Shown one piece after another: positions 11,231 to 23,911 of a stretch of DNA of 64,000 nucleotides. Under the pieces are notes generated by a model. The model was not told the origin of the DNA and did no database searches. It worked only from the letters and a program-made list of their open reading frames with translations. This DNA is from Acanthosoma haemorrhoidale (taxonomy: Eukaryota; Arthropoda; Insecta; Hemiptera; Acanthosomatidae): NCBI GenBank assembly GCA_930367205.1, contig OV884012.1:51481239-51545238 (forward strand), read 5' to 3'. A program made the translations under genes and the position numbers. The stretch's first letter is position 1, and each line of letters starts with the position of its first letter.

Positions 11231-12552
11231 TGAACTGAAATAACTGGTACTGAACAAGGAATCGTCAAGCCAAGAAAGTAGTTAACTATCTCACAACACA
11301 AATTCATGACATAATGAGGTTTTGGATGCTCCTTAAAACCACTACCAAGAAGGACTCTCGCGTCCATCTTCATAATAGTGACAGCCTTTATACAGCGGGA
11401 GAACAAGTGAAAATACTGGGCGTGCACTACACCACAGACAACGCCACTAGGACCGGTAACTACCACGGACCTTAACAAATGGACTACATGTTTCCCCTTC
11501 TTGGTATATCTCCCCGAAGCAGCTCGTAGAGATTCTTCGCCGGTGTCAGGCAGACTAGCTGCCGATTAGAGGGATTTTCTAACTCGTTAACCTGTATAAT
11601 TCATGTATCAGGTTGCGATACTTCCCAACAGCGTAGAAACAAGCTAACTTGTTCCCACTGCGGAAGCCCACAAAGAGAGGCGACCACCCAGCCCACATGG
11701 GGAAGATTCTCAAATAGATTATACTGAACTACCTGAAGGAGTTCTATTCAAAAAAATTCTATAATTCCGTACAAACAAGCAGGCTTTCAGGCTCACCTGA
11801 ATACATCCGCTTGTGATTGTACATACGGCAGTCACCTTCAGTATCACAAATTTAAACTAGAAAAATAACTTTTAAGTAAAAACTCAAACCAAATATTGCT
11901 TTTTTGTTGGTGTGTTTGCCAAAATATTAAATGGTATAAGAAACTAGTAATTTTGTGAGAGGACGACGACGACAATTACAGTTTGTAATATTTGATGGTG
12001 TGCATAAAACGCTTGGTACTATTGATTTGAAAGGAATAAAGATTAGCTTTATCCATAAATAAAAATTAAAAACAAAATTCTTAGTAATGGGAGCTATAAC
12101 AATGGCCCATATGCTCCTGTGTGAGGAAAAATCGGTGGAGACAGAGAGATAAAGGTTTAACTGTATAGTGTTATAATAAAAATGATTTGATTTCAAATTT
12201 TAAAGTTTATCATTGTTAATAATTAACATCCAAAGAAAAAATATACTGTCATTATCTACACCACAACTAAAATCTCTCGTTTAGGTTTATTGATTTTCCA
12301 ATAGATGCCGTTCTGCTTAGTAGAGGCCATTCTGCCGATTTCATTACTAACCGGGAGATAGCACTGCTAACGGAACCACGGAAAGGCGCAGTAAGTCGTT
12401 AAGTTGCATTCATTCACAAATGTCACGTCTCTGCAGCATTGTTTGTGTACCTGGTTTGAATTTTTATTTCAACTCAAAGTAGGAATATTTTGATATTTAT
12501 ACTGTTTAGTGAATGTTTATTTTGTAGTGAAACCTTTCTTATTTTGAACATA
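11231..12552. other. Intergenic region upstream of ZCCHC4
   Basis: About 1.3 kb between the LINE and the ZCCHC4 start codon. Bases 11330-11700 are less AT-rich but have no recognisable coding motif. The region just before 12420 should hold the ZCCHC4 promoter; I could not identify a TATA box. Confidence 0.5.
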
Positions 12553-13782
12553 ATGTCTATTATGGAAGTCAATTGTGACAATCTTCAGAATAACCCTTCT
12601 TGTGCACATGGACCAACATTGAAATTCTCCAGGCTTGTTAAAGGAAAAATCAAACGGTTTTATGCCTGCTCAGCTTGTAGAGATAGAAAAGACTGTCCTT
12701 TTTTTCTAGAGGAAGGAGAAGTTATTACCCCTTCCAAGCTTTTGGCCTGGAATGATTGGAAAAACAAATCGGTACCTAGAATTAACCATGAAAAGATACA
12801 AAACAAGTTAATGCTATATAAGCAGTCAAAACACACCCATGAATTTTGTTTGTCTTGTTTTGATTTTATTTTTCCAAATGATGGCAGTGATCACAAGGGG
12901 CACGAGATCAAGAAAAATATTACTAATGATGTGCTCTCGCAACCTTCAAAAATTCTACCACCATTGAGTAGAAATAAGAAAGAAGCTCAATATTGGTTTT
13001 GTGATAAATCTAAGCGATTTATTGTGGATAATATAACCCATCTTAAATTTAGTAGTGTCATATGTCTTGGTGCTCCCACAATTCATGAAATAGTTAGAAA
13101 CAAAAAAATTAACAGTCTCTTGTTGGATATTGATCATAGATATCACTGGTTTTATGATTCTGAAGAATTTTGTTGGTTTAATATGTTCAATTTCCATTTT
13201 ATGGGCGATGAAGAGATCTGCAGAGCAGCTGTACATAAAGCTTTAGACTTTCCTAAAATATTAATTGCTATTGATCCTCCTTTTGGTGCTCGTATCGAAC
13301 CACTTAAAAAGACTATTGAACAGTTTATAAATTTAACTTCACATGAAGTTCAAGTGATATTGATTTTACCATATTTTATGGAACCTCAAGTGTTATCAAG
13401 TTTCCCTGACTTCAAAATGTTAGATTACCAAATTGAATATCTCAACCATAACAAATTCAAAAATAAGGAATCCAAAAAGCCTAGCCCTGTCCGAATATTT
13501 ACTGATATATCTCCCGAGAGATTTTTGTTTCCCAAAAATGATGGTTACCGTTTTTGTGAATTGTGTAAAGCTTGGAGAAGTAAATTAAATGAACACTGCA
13601 CTCTTTGTGTTACTTGCCCTTCAAAAAATGGAGATAAGTATAAGCATTGTTTTGCTTGTAAAATATGTGTTAAATGGACATGGATACACTGTAGCAGATG
13701 CCAGAAATGTTGTTTAGCTGACCACATTTGTGGGGAAAAGATTGAAAGGACAATTCCAGTTAAGAATAAACGAAAGAAGTGA
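12553..13782 (+). CDS. ZCCHC4: ZCCHC4-type rRNA N6-adenosine methyltransferase
   Basis: Transfers a methyl group from SAM to one adenosine of 28S rRNA, acting in the nucleus/nucleolus. The ORF has 409 residues and no intron. A GRF-type zinc finger covers residues about 17-49 (CAHG...FYACS-ACRDRKDCPFF). The methyltransferase core carries LLLDIDHRYHWF (189-200) and the catalytic DPPF tetrad (241-244), typical of N6-adenine methylases. The C-terminus is rich in Cys/His pairs (CELC, HC..C, CFACKIC, HCSRCQKC, HIC; residues 335-393), the family's zinc-binding tail, and ends in a basic KNKRKK. I chose ATG 12553; upstream only a TTG is in frame. Human ZCCHC4 is somewhat longer and has many introns; this copy has none, yet no stop or missing key residue is seen. 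Confidence 0.9.
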   Translation: MSIMEVNCDNLQNNPSCAHGPTLKFSRLVKGKIKRFYACSACRDRKDCPFFLEEGEVITPSKLLAWNDWKNKSVPRINHEKIQNKLMLYKQSKHTHEFCLSCFDFIFPNDGSDHKGHEIKKNITNDVLSQPSKILPPLSRNKKEAQYWFCDKSKRFIVDNITHLKFSSVICLGAPTIHEIVRNKKINSLLLDIDHRYHWFYDSEEFCWFNMFNFHFMGDEEICRAAVHKALDFPKILIAIDPPFGARIEPLKKTIEQFINLTSHEVQVILILPYFMEPQVLSSFPDFKMLDYQIEYLNHNKFKNKESKKPSPVRIFTDISPERFLFPKNDGYRFCELCKAWRSKLNEHCTLCVTCPSKNGDKYKHCFACKICVKWTWIHCSRCQKCCLADHICGEKIERTIPVKNKRKK

Positions 13783-14096
13783 TATGTGCATCACTTATAT
13801 TTTTGTTTTGTATACACTTATGGTACTTCTTGTTCACAATGGTACCTAACGAGGAGATAACTATAGGATATAGGAGGGATTATGTTTTTGTATATTTTAT
13901 GTTATGTTTTTCATAGATGATGTTATTAGTCATGGTATTGTGAGTTGATTATTTAGATGAAAATTTGGGATTTACCAATGAGTGAAAAAGAGGTGATAAG
14001 ATTTCTTCACGAATTCAATATTTTTTCAATGAGTAAATATTAATTAATAAGAGTAGCCTTTGAGACACATTTTATTATTAATCATGTATGATAAAG
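13783..14096. other. ZCCHC4 3' flank
   Basis: AT-rich sequence up to the mariner element. I see no canonical AATAAA here and no coding potential. Confidence 0.5.
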
Positions 14097-15329
14097 GGTT
14101 GGCCAAAAAGTCCGTTCGGTTTTTGTCACGAATCATCAAGCTGTCTAATATGTAGCTAACTGCAGTCCGTACCTTGCGAGTGCGCTCTCGTCAGATAATA
14201 GACACTTTAATGTAGTTTGACGCGAAATTCCGATGAGACTGATTGTATTTTGTGTGTTTAGGATCATCCTGGAAATGGAAACCAAAACGTACATTATTGA
14301 CACCTCATGCTTTTTTATTTTAAAAAAGGCAAGAAAGCAGTGGAAACTTGCAGGAAGATATGCGCTGTATATGGAGAGGATGCTGTTACAGAACGTGTGT
14401 GCCTGAAGTGGTTTCCAAGATTTCGATCGGGAAATTTTTTGGTTCAAGACGCACCTCGATCTGGCTGGCCAACTGAGATTAATAGCGACAAAGTGAAGGA
14501 ATTAGTTGACACCAATCCCTGTTATACAACTAGGGAGATCACAGTTATCCTCAAAATATCCAAATCGAGTGTTGAAAACCATCTGCATCAACTTGGCTAC
14601 GTGAGCAGGCTCGATGTTTGGGTTCCCCATCAACTTAGTGAGGCTAACCTCGCCCGAAGGATTTCCATCTGTGATTCGTTCGCGGAAACGTGAAGAAAAC
14701 GATCCTTTTTTGAAGAGAATGATGACAGGGGATGAAAAGTGGATTGTCTATAACAATGTGGAGCGCAAACGCTCATGGGGGAAGCGCGGCGAATTACCAC
14801 AAACAACCCCCAAAGCAGGACTTCACCTAAAGAAGGTTATGCTCTCGATTTGGTGGGATTGGAGGGGTGTTGTCTTTTACGAACTTCTTCCCACGAACAG
14901 GATCATCAATTCGGATGTGTACTGTGACCAGCTGGACAAATTAAATGCAGCAATCCACCAGAAGCGTCCAGAACTAGCCAACCGTAAGGGGATTGTCTTC
15001 CATCACGGCAATGCCAGACCGCACACTTTGTTGCAGACACGGCAGAAGTTACTGAAGTTACCTTAAGATTTCCACCTGTTTCGGTCTCTTCAAAATTCAT
15101 TGAATGGACAGACCTTCAACTCTGAAGAAGATGTAAGAATCCACTTGGAAAATTTGTTTGCCAGTAAAGACAGGTAATTCTTTGAGCATGGAATTATGAA
15201 TCTGCCCATGAGAAGCCAGAAGATACTGGAACAAAACGGCAATTATATCATTGATTGAATAAATCGCTTTGTGTTTAAAAGTTGAGTCTTATTTTCGCTT
15301 AAAAAACCGAACGGACTTTTTGGCCAACC
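14097..15329 (+). mobile_element. mariner transposon, inactive
   Basis: 1233-base Tc1/mariner element with near-perfect 28-base terminal inverted repeats (14097-14124 and 15302-15329, beginning GGTTGGCCAAAAAGTCCG). A TA follows the right end; on the left the expected TA dinucleotide has decayed. The internal transposase is frameshifted and has lost catalytic residues. It lies between ZCCHC4 and TTC4. Confidence 0.93.
14275..15240 (+). pseudogene. mariner transposase, broken
   Basis: DDE/D transposase of cut-and-paste elements. The N-terminal helix-turn-helix region is readable (KWFPRFRSGNFLVQDAPRSG, then TTREI...KSSVENHLHQLGYV). The catalytic block contains TGDEKWIVYNNV with the first Asp at 14731-14733. 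The second Asp, normally in HHDNARPH, is Gly here (15007-15009), 92 codons on, which fits mariner spacing. The third-Asp segment is deleted or disrupted after KLLKLP at 15066. Frames also shift in the T-run near 14310 and near 14685. The tail NLPMRSQKILEQNGNYIID is still recognisable. Confidence 0.9.
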
Positions 15330-17717
15330 TATAGATATATCAGTGGTACATTTAACTTATTCCTATATATATATATCACATATAGCCTATTGGGTAAACA
15401 AAAACTATAACAGGTTATGACACAACTTTATCAAGTGATAAAATTAGACTTGTCCTGAAAATTGTGAATTTTGAAAAAATCTTGATGTATAATGTCCTGC
15501 ATGATTAAGAATATAACAAACAAATTAGAAGCTTTTGTGCTATTGAATTTTTGTCTTTTTTCTCAACATTTTATAACACTTGAAAAATTGAGTAATGGAA
15601 TTTATGTCATACATAATACCTTAAGTGAGTGAGTACATTAAAGGATTTGTATAAATTAAAAGCAGATCTATAACATATATGTTTCTTGGTTTGTATTTGA
15701 ATAACAGTATTTAGGATTATATTGAGTTTGGTAAGATCAAGTAATTTAATTTTTGAGTGGGTGATTTTTGCGGGAAGGGAATTCAGTTAGGTTCATAGAT
15801 AAAATGTGTTCAATTTTTGTTGCATTTATTAATGGGCATGTCTAACATATTTATTTCATAAGTCTAATCTTATTAAAACACTCACTCATACTCAGTTTCA
15901 AGGTTAACTGTGAACTTCACCTTTTAATTTATTTACTTAGTGTGTGACTCAGCCAAAACAAGATTGGTGCCATTATAAGTCAGAAGTACCAACATTTAAT
16001 TAATAAATGAAATCTTTTCTTAAACAGTGATCTTTCAATTACCTTGTGCCATAACTATTTGTTTTATTTTTCCTAAGCCTCGAATTGGTTGTATTTATCA
16101 TTGAACTGCAAATGTATTCTAATACATAACTTTTACTTTATCTTTAAGGTTCTGTTAATAAAAGTATAGGATAATTCTGGCAAAAGGAATAATTTTTTAT
16201 TTATACAAATTGATTTAAATTAATTACAAATAAGTACGTACGTTGATAAATCATTATTAAAAAACTCAAGTTAAAATATTCCTTGATTATTAAACGCGAT
16301 AGTGGCCAGTGTTTCTTTGTGTTGCTTTCTTCGATGGTCGTCTTCTATTGTGTGGTTCGGATTAGCGTCTTGACCTCTTTGGCTCATATATGATTACTTT
16401 TCTTGTTTTGAAGTTATTAAAATAAAATATTTATATTTAATTATTGATATTATTTTTATTATAAATATTAATGATAGATACAACGCAACGAATAGTGTTT
16501 AAACATTCATGAATCGTAATCCACCGTTCATTTATGCCCGCTAATTTTGAGTTTATATTAAAAACACCATCAAAAATCACCACATCAAAATATCACAACA
16601 ATATATATATTTTTATCAGAAATAATTCATTTTATTTGTTGATCCATCTTGATTACAGAAAATAACTTATTGAACTTTGAAATAAATTTGTAAATAGTTA
16701 AAACCATGGTAAATAAACACTTATTGAAATAGATTTGAACCACAATAAATCATAATTTGTTTTACATATTTCTCGTTATATCTTAACCAGAACATATATA
16801 TCCTACCTTGGAATGTTGCTGATATTCCTTTGAATTTCAGATCAATTAGATCATTTTTAGGGCTGATATCATGAAGCTCGGACAGACAGGTGATAACCAA
16901 TCATATAAAGGACATTACATTTAATTAGGTGAATATATCTGGGAAAAGTCTTTTCTGGTAATTGTCAGTTTTTGTACACTCTTATCAGCCTTGATTTTCT
17001 CTAAGTCATCTGACCCTAAGGTCTTGAACCATGTCCTTCTAATACATTGTTGTTTGCAAGTCTGTTCCACAGTTCATTCTCAGATGGCAATCCAATATCA
17101 CTATTTTATTGTAACTAGTTGGTAAATAAGTATTTTTAATTGTTTAAACAAATGGCAGTGAACCCGGAACATCACAATTGAGTTCTTTAATTAACGCCAC
17201 TAGTTAAAAATGTTTTTTCTTCAGTGCAGTGCGTCAAAACATACATTTTAAATCATTGAGTCTCTGTTAAGTGTATTTAGAAGAGAATTGCCCAGGATTC
17301 TTTGAATAGTCATTAAATTAATCCACTTTTAATGTAAGTTCATCTCTATAAATATTGCTAACTTAGACTGAATGATTTTTTTTTATTTGAAAATTATAGT
17401 GATTGGGTATTCATGATGAAAAGAACAACCATCAGAAAGCTATACTAAAATATTTTTCAAGAAACATAGTGCAGAAATAAACATATATATATGATATACC
17501 AATTAATTGCACCATTGGCATATATAATTGTTGACTACTGATTGCAGATCGTTGTTCATAATACTTCTATGGCATAATACTTTTAAAACATTTTTAAGTT
17601 GCAAAAGTTAAATTTTAATATTAGTGCCAAGTATGCTGATGGAGTATTAGGCATGTTTGTAATTATAGTTTTATTAATGTTTGTAGGTTTAATTTTATCA
17701 TATAAAAGAACTGAGAC
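15330..17717. other. Intergenic region upstream of TTC4
   Basis: 2.4 kb of AT-rich sequence. A short open frame at 17599-17784 encodes a hydrophobic stretch, but it overlaps TTC4 exon 1 in another frame. Nothing else is identifiable. Confidence 0.5.
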
Positions 17718-20700
17718 ATGGATAAAGTCAAAGAGAATAAAGTTGAAACTACAGAAGCTAAATCAACTGAAAAGAAAAAATTAACAGATGAAGAAAGGAT
17801 CGCCCTTGCCACAAAACTTGACAAAGAATTAGACGATTTCATATCAGGATTAGAAAAAAAAACTAATAGTCTAAATAATGAAGATGCAGACTGGCACAAA
17901 GTAAAATTTTTCGAATTATTTTTTTGTAACCTATTTTACATATGACCTGTTTGACATATAGTATTTGTAGGATATGGAAAACCATCCATTCTTCTTAAAA
18001 ACTGTACCTGAAAATGGAGAGGTTTCACCACTTGTAGAAGGATTACAACAGTTGAAGTATAGCACAGAAGAAAATACTCCAGATGGTTTGTAATGAATCC
18101 AGTTGTAATAACTTAATTAATATAAATTCTGCTGATTTCAATATTAATTTTTAATTACATTTTCATTGAAATTTTATATGATGGATGCCATAAAAATAAT
18201 AAATGCTCATTAACAAGGACAGATCTGTATGAAAATTCATATTCTTTTTGCATCATTTTTTAAATAACATGAGTATGTATCTTCACTAATCAACTCATTC
18301 TAACCCTTTTAGTAAATTTTTATATTGCATATTTGGCCAAAGGTCTTCTTTTGCACATGTTTTAAATTATTGTATTTAATTTTTGTTCATAAGATATAAT
18401 AATTTGGATTTTCATTTGATATAAACAATTATTAAATTAAACATTATTTTTGATTTTAAATAAAGTAAAAGCAGTATAAGATTGCATAAAAGAAGATGTT
18501 GGCACTAAGAACTGTTTTTGTTTACATCGGAAGTACTTCACAGATAATTCCTGATAAAGGGGGTTCCTCCTCAGAATCAGTTTTCTGTTTAGCTGAGCCT
18601 GTTTATAGAAGGAATACAGAACCATATAAAAACACCAATGGCCATTTAACATCTGTAGATGTAGAGAGGTTATTTTCTATATATAAACATTTACTATCTG
18701 ACAAATGACTCAGTTTCACAGAAGTAAATTTTAAAATGCATATGGTCAATTATAATACCTGTATTGAAAATGAACAAAGTGGTGGTAGTGATGTCTGAGG
18801 AAATTATTCATAATTTTAATAATATAAATTTTGTAATTAAATAAATTATTACTTATATAATATATAACTAAAAATGTAAATTATTATAATGAAAACATTC
18901 ATTTTGCTGAGTAATAAAGATTATTTGTTCTTTTTTCGCACCTATTTACGTTTTAATATTTCACCATTGCCTTGTTTCACTATTTTGCTGCATAATGCAT
19001 ATTATCTTAATTTTTGTGGAATATATTTGGCATAATTTAATGTTTTTTGTTTCATATAAATCTGGGTCTTGTTCATTAATAAATCATATAATTATAACAA
19101 ATTAATATTTTTTATTATATTGAGTAGGATATCGACTTTCCAATTATTAATCAGTAATATTTGTTAGGGCTTAAGTTGACTATAATTATATAAAGCTATT
19201 AAAACTGTTGTTAAAATTGTGCTAAGTTTTTATATTATGTTAACCACAGTTTCGTATAGAGGGGTGATATTTTGCATGAAAGTTATACTTGATGCCTGAG
19301 AGATGCTAAAAATAGAACTAACATTACAAAAAGTTAGGAATGATCAATTACTAGTTTTGAAAAAATAAATATTTTCTTGACTTCCTGATAAACCTTATGT
19401 GTTGGGGTTTTAATGGTCGATAACTACAACTTTCTTTAAAATCTTTATCACTGCCGTAATGGAACCCTTAATGTGATGCCAAACCCGATACTTTAATTTT
19501 TAAATAGACCTTTTTTTTCTTTACGGTCTACAGTGTTGATTTAAGTTAAAAATTGTGTTTAGAATCATTCGGCTATTCTGTGAAGCCCAATAATAAACCT
19601 GGTTTTTGTTTTATAAACTACATATGCCTGCAATTATTAGAATTATGTAAATTATTGTGAAGAATAAAAGAATTTTGGGCTAGAGCAATAATATATTCTA
19701 TATTTCATTGTTTTATGTGTTAACAGAAAATGAAAGAAACATATTTATGCTTAACTAATGTATTGAGTTTTTTTAAAAATAATATTGTCATATTTAATCA
19801 TCAGTATCATATGTATTACTTTTAGAACTTGCCAATTCATATAAAGAAGATGGAAATTTCAATTTTAAATGTAAGAACTACAGAATGGCTATTATAAGTT
19901 ATACGGAAGGCTTAGCTCAAAAGTTCTCTAATCCTGAATTGAGAGCTCAGTTGTTGAATAATCGTGCTGCTGCTCATTGGCAATTGAAAAATTTTCGGTG
20001 AGTTGATTATAATATATTTGTATTTTATTATATTAAATATTATATAAATAAATATGTAGTAAAAATAATCTGATATTAATTTTAAGATTGCATTCGAGAT
20101 AGCAGACAAGTCTTTCAAAAATTGTAATAATATTTTTGCAAGCCCCATATAATATATTATTTAATAAGAGTATAAAATAATATTATACAATATTTGATAA
20201 CCTTAAATATTTTAGAAAATTCCTGAGATATTTTCTCTTTTAATTTCTGCTTACAATTGGTAGACTCTTTCTAAGTTGAGTTTTCTGGGAGGGCAAGGGA
20301 GCTTGCGCAGTCTTTCCCCACTCCAACTGGTTTGGAGCCAATTAGAAAGGCGGAGGATTGGCAGGAAGGATTTATGTTCAATATTTTTTTATATTATGAG
20401 AGTTATTTGCAGGTCCTGTTACAATGATTGTAAAGCAGCCTTGAAAGAAGTACCGATATATTTAAAATCAAAAAAAAGATTGGCGCAAACATGCTTCGAA
20501 CTAAAGCTCTGGGATGAATGTGTTGATCTTTGTGATGAAATACTTCATGTTGGAGTTGATGATCAAGTGTCTACCCTTAGGGTAAACGCTTTAAAAGAAA
20601 AGGTATTTTTTCTATGCAATATTTGTTATGTACTTGTATATATATTTTTATTACTATTACTCTTATATTCTTAATAATTTAATTGTCCTAGTTACAAATA

Positions 20701-22242
20701 CTACTGATTATTACTTTTTCACATCGTATTTACATTGAAATTAAGTTTTTCTCTTACCCAATTTCACTAAGTTTGAATGAACTATTTAATATATCTGGAA
20801 CCAATTATAATTTGCTGTGTAATGTTGTTGTTTTTTAAAGCACAAATTGCATTATTTCAGAATGTTTGGGAGAGAAATAACCGTAAGGAACAAACTCAAC
20901 AAAAAAAAAAAAATTTACGAAAAGAAAAATTAAAGAAGATGATTATGGAACGAGGCATAAGATTTGTTGGCAAACGTATGTTTTATTCATTCATTAATTA
21001 TCCTTGTTCTTATTTTCCTAATTAGGTCTTATTGAAAAATTACCTTTGTTAATAGCTTGTTGGGAACTACCTAAAGATGGTATCACACATGGTGTTCAGA
21101 TTGAAGGTGATCATTTGACATGGCCTGTCGTCACTATATATCCCGAATACAAAACATGTGACATTATTCATAGTTTCCATGAAAATGTGACGTTAGTACA
21201 TATGAAATATATTTTTAAATAATTTTGTTAAAGCAATTATTTTATAATTTGTTTTCATGATTGATTCATTATAAATTTATATTAAAGATTTCAAGAACAA
21301 TTTGATGTGATTTTTCAAGAACCGCCAGAGTGGGATGTAGACCATCAATATAACCCTTCATCAATTATAGTTCACTATGAAGATATTGATGGTAAAATTC
21401 ACTTTGTGAAGAAGAGCTCTACGTTAGGTTCTGTCTTGAAGGAACCCCAGTAAGCATTTAATTTGAATTATTTTCTGAAACAAATTTAGGAGTTAGTAAT
21501 TCTGGTATTTGATAAAAAATACTCAATAAAGTTTCAAATATTTATGACACTCAAAATATTGCTAAAACTAATTTTCATTCTTAAAAATATTAAGAAAATG
21601 TCTCTCCCATAAGGGAAATTTACATTTATTTTTAAAAATGAATTGATGGTATCAAAACATCGAATATAATTGATCTAAGGATCAGTGGCCTCACTATTTT
21701 TATCTCATTCATTACATCAAAGAATTTTTTTGTTTTAAATGCTTAAGCCTAAACTTTTCAATCTTGAACTTAACTATTTATGAAATAATGGATAAAAAAG
21801 TTAAGGAACATTATCGAGAGGTGAATTAAAACAAGTTCTGGTGACTTGAATGTTTCAAATACTTATTAAATGTTTGTGAAAAATGTGCTCGTTGAAGTTT
21901 TTTTGCGTGACCATCTTTAATAAGTCACCAAGGTTAAACCTTAGTAGTGTCCAAATGAAAACAAAAAAAAATTTGAATTTTATGGCCGATATATAAAATA
22001 CTAATTTTTTTTCGACTATAGTTTGAGTTATAATTTGATTTGGTATTGTATTGTCAATTTTTATTTCAAAAATTGTTTAAAGTATAACTCATTTTAGATT
22101 TACTATGATTTTATATTCCATTTTTACAATTGTTTATATTAGTTGTTTTAGTTTCAGGGTGGAGGGGAGTACAGCCTCATTCATCATTTTTGCGCAGCAT
22201 ACCAAAGCGTACAAGAATTTTATGAGTAAATACACTACATGA
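17718..22242 (+). CDS. TTC4: TTC4/Dpit47 TPR co-chaperone
   Basis: Cytosolic/nuclear Hsp90-Hsp70 co-chaperone; the Drosophila orthologue Dpit47 also binds DNA polymerase alpha. Exons: 17718-17900, 17971-18085, 19826-19997, 20413-20602, 20861-20975, 21026-21191, 21288-21449, 22158-22242; all GT-AG, phases agree, 395 aa (family about 385-400). Residues 1-60 are charged, with [26 protein letters not shown] follows in exon 2. TPR motifs span about 100-205 ([56 protein letters not shown]) with the Asn and Lys/Arg expected of a carboxylate clamp for the chaperone EEVD tail. A basic coiled segment covers 221-250 and the C-terminal wheel domain about 260-395. Exon 7 meets an in-frame TAA if its donor is ignored; exon 8 restores the family's C-terminus (STASFIIF...). 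The exon 2 and exon 6 donors (GTTTGT, GTTAGT) are non-consensus. Confidence 0.93.
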
Positions 22243-22272
22243 AATCTTGCGTAGCTTCACAAATTTTCAAAA

Positions 22273-22278
22273 AATAAA
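22273..22278 (+). terminator. TTC4 polyadenylation signal
   Basis: AATAAA 31 bases after the TTC4 stop codon, in AT-rich sequence. It is the nearest canonical signal. Confidence 0.6.
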
Positions 22279-22701
22279 TATTTATCTACTTATCTACAAA
22301 ATTCTATTTGTATAATTTAATTTTTTTTTCCTGTAATATTCCATTTAGATAATAAGAATAAATTTAGGGTTGTGTTAAACCTATAGATGTTGACTCATGT
22401 TTGACAGCCAAAAGACTAGAAGAAAAAGTGGGTTCAAGAAGCCCTTTGTTGTATTATCTTAAGAAGAAAGATCGTAGGAGTTATAGTTTTTTTTTCTTAA
22501 CCCCTTTAACTTTTATACAATATGTAAAAAATATGAACAAAGAATTGGCAAATTTTTCTCCTCATTCTGCTATGTGCAGATGCATTTGAAGGAGGTTGGG
22601 TTACTTAACAATACAGGTTGTGGTTAAAAATTCAATGAAATGAATATAATGCTAGGTGAATAGGTGCTCACCTTCAGTTTGAAAGTTATAGTATTGAAAC
22701 T
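22279..22701. other. TTC4 3' intergenic DNA
   Basis: AT-rich. A 62-codon open frame at 22401-22589 has no motif and no support. Nothing else seen. Confidence 0.45.
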
Positions 22702-23237
22702 TCTTTATCGTGCTAAAATTACAATCCTCCTTATTAGGCAATAAGTAATTATGATAAGTGTTCTCATTCATACCATATTTACAATTTTCATTCATACACT
22801 ATTTACAAACAGCCTAGAGACCTCTCAAATCCACATAGTTCTCACTTCCCTCACATGCGAAAGAGGAAGCGGAGTCTTGGGACCTCCCCCTCGCTCCTCC
22901 GTCAGCCACGTCACCACATACAAGCCAGTGTAGGTTGACAAAGAGCCTCATACGCTCAGGACTTAATGGGAGAAACCGGCCATTGCCAGGACTCCCACTA
23001 TCACACATTTATAGCAGGTCACGATTCCACTGCTGTTTCAATCTCCGAGGTGGATTATAGGGATGAGTAGTGCAGTGCAATGACTGTGCTAGGGGATTAG
23101 GGTGGTTGGATATGTTACTATGGAATTTCATGGAAGGGATGAGTTCAAGAATGTAAGGTATATTAAGATGAAGGGTTTTGTTGCTGGCGTAATAAGGGGC
23201 TTTTACTATAGTTCTCAGGACTTTTGATTGAAAGGAA
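22702..23237 (-). mobile_element. Jockey-like LINE, copy E (3' fragment)
   Basis: 5'-truncated copy of the same family. On the minus strand the frame from 23248 to 23009 gives the end of ORF2 (FQSKVLRTIVKAPYY...PPRRLKQQWNRDLL), followed by the 3' UTR with TATGAATG repeats and an ATAAAGAAGTTTCAAT-type tail. Homology stops at the FQSK codons. I could not define a target duplication. Confidence 0.85.
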
Positions 23238-23911
23238 GGAGTTAGCAAGAAGGGAATCCTTGGATTGGTTCAGTCAAAGGGAATAGGAGATAAACCGATG
23301 GGATGGCCAGATGATCTTTGACAACAAAAGGTTGAAGCAGCACACGTACTGTTACATTGTTCTGCTCTCTTAGTCCATTGTAAATCTGAATTACCCACCT
23401 GGAATTATTGTTTAATAAAACTTTCTGTATAATGGTTCTCGTAACCTGGAGAAATGTCTGTCCAATAAAATGGAAAAAAGCTTCATTGTAATAAATCAAA
23501 TATGTTAATTCTATAGACATGTAATTATGAGAAGTTGTACCTTATACAAAATGAAATAATATAAGATTTATCAAACATCAATAGTCATAACTACATCTGT
23601 GGATAAAATAAAAAAAATAGAATGATAGATTTAATTTTCTGTTAAACATATACAAAAAAATAAAATAAATGAGAATGCCCAAAATACAAAGGTTAAAAAA
23701 GATCTAGGTAGGCTGTGAAATAATGAAAATTATCTGACTTAAAGCTACTCCTGACCGTAGTCATAAAAGAACATAACCTAGGGTAGGAAACAAAAAATAT
23801 TTTTATAAGAATAAATAACACAGGGCAACAGTGATTTTGTGGCCAGTGTCCAGATCTGGATTCCTGTCTTCTAAATACGATTATTATTTAAACTAAAATA
23901 TTGTTATTATT

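Noticed and set aside
12490..12552. Upstream extension of ZCCHC4 from TTG 12490
   Set aside because: No in-frame ATG occurs in the extension and it has no homology to the family; ATG 12553 is preferred.
17599..17784. Open frame with a hydrophobic membrane-like stretch
   Set aside because: It begins with TTG and overlaps TTC4 exon 1 in another frame; the hydrophobicity comes from T-rich sequence.
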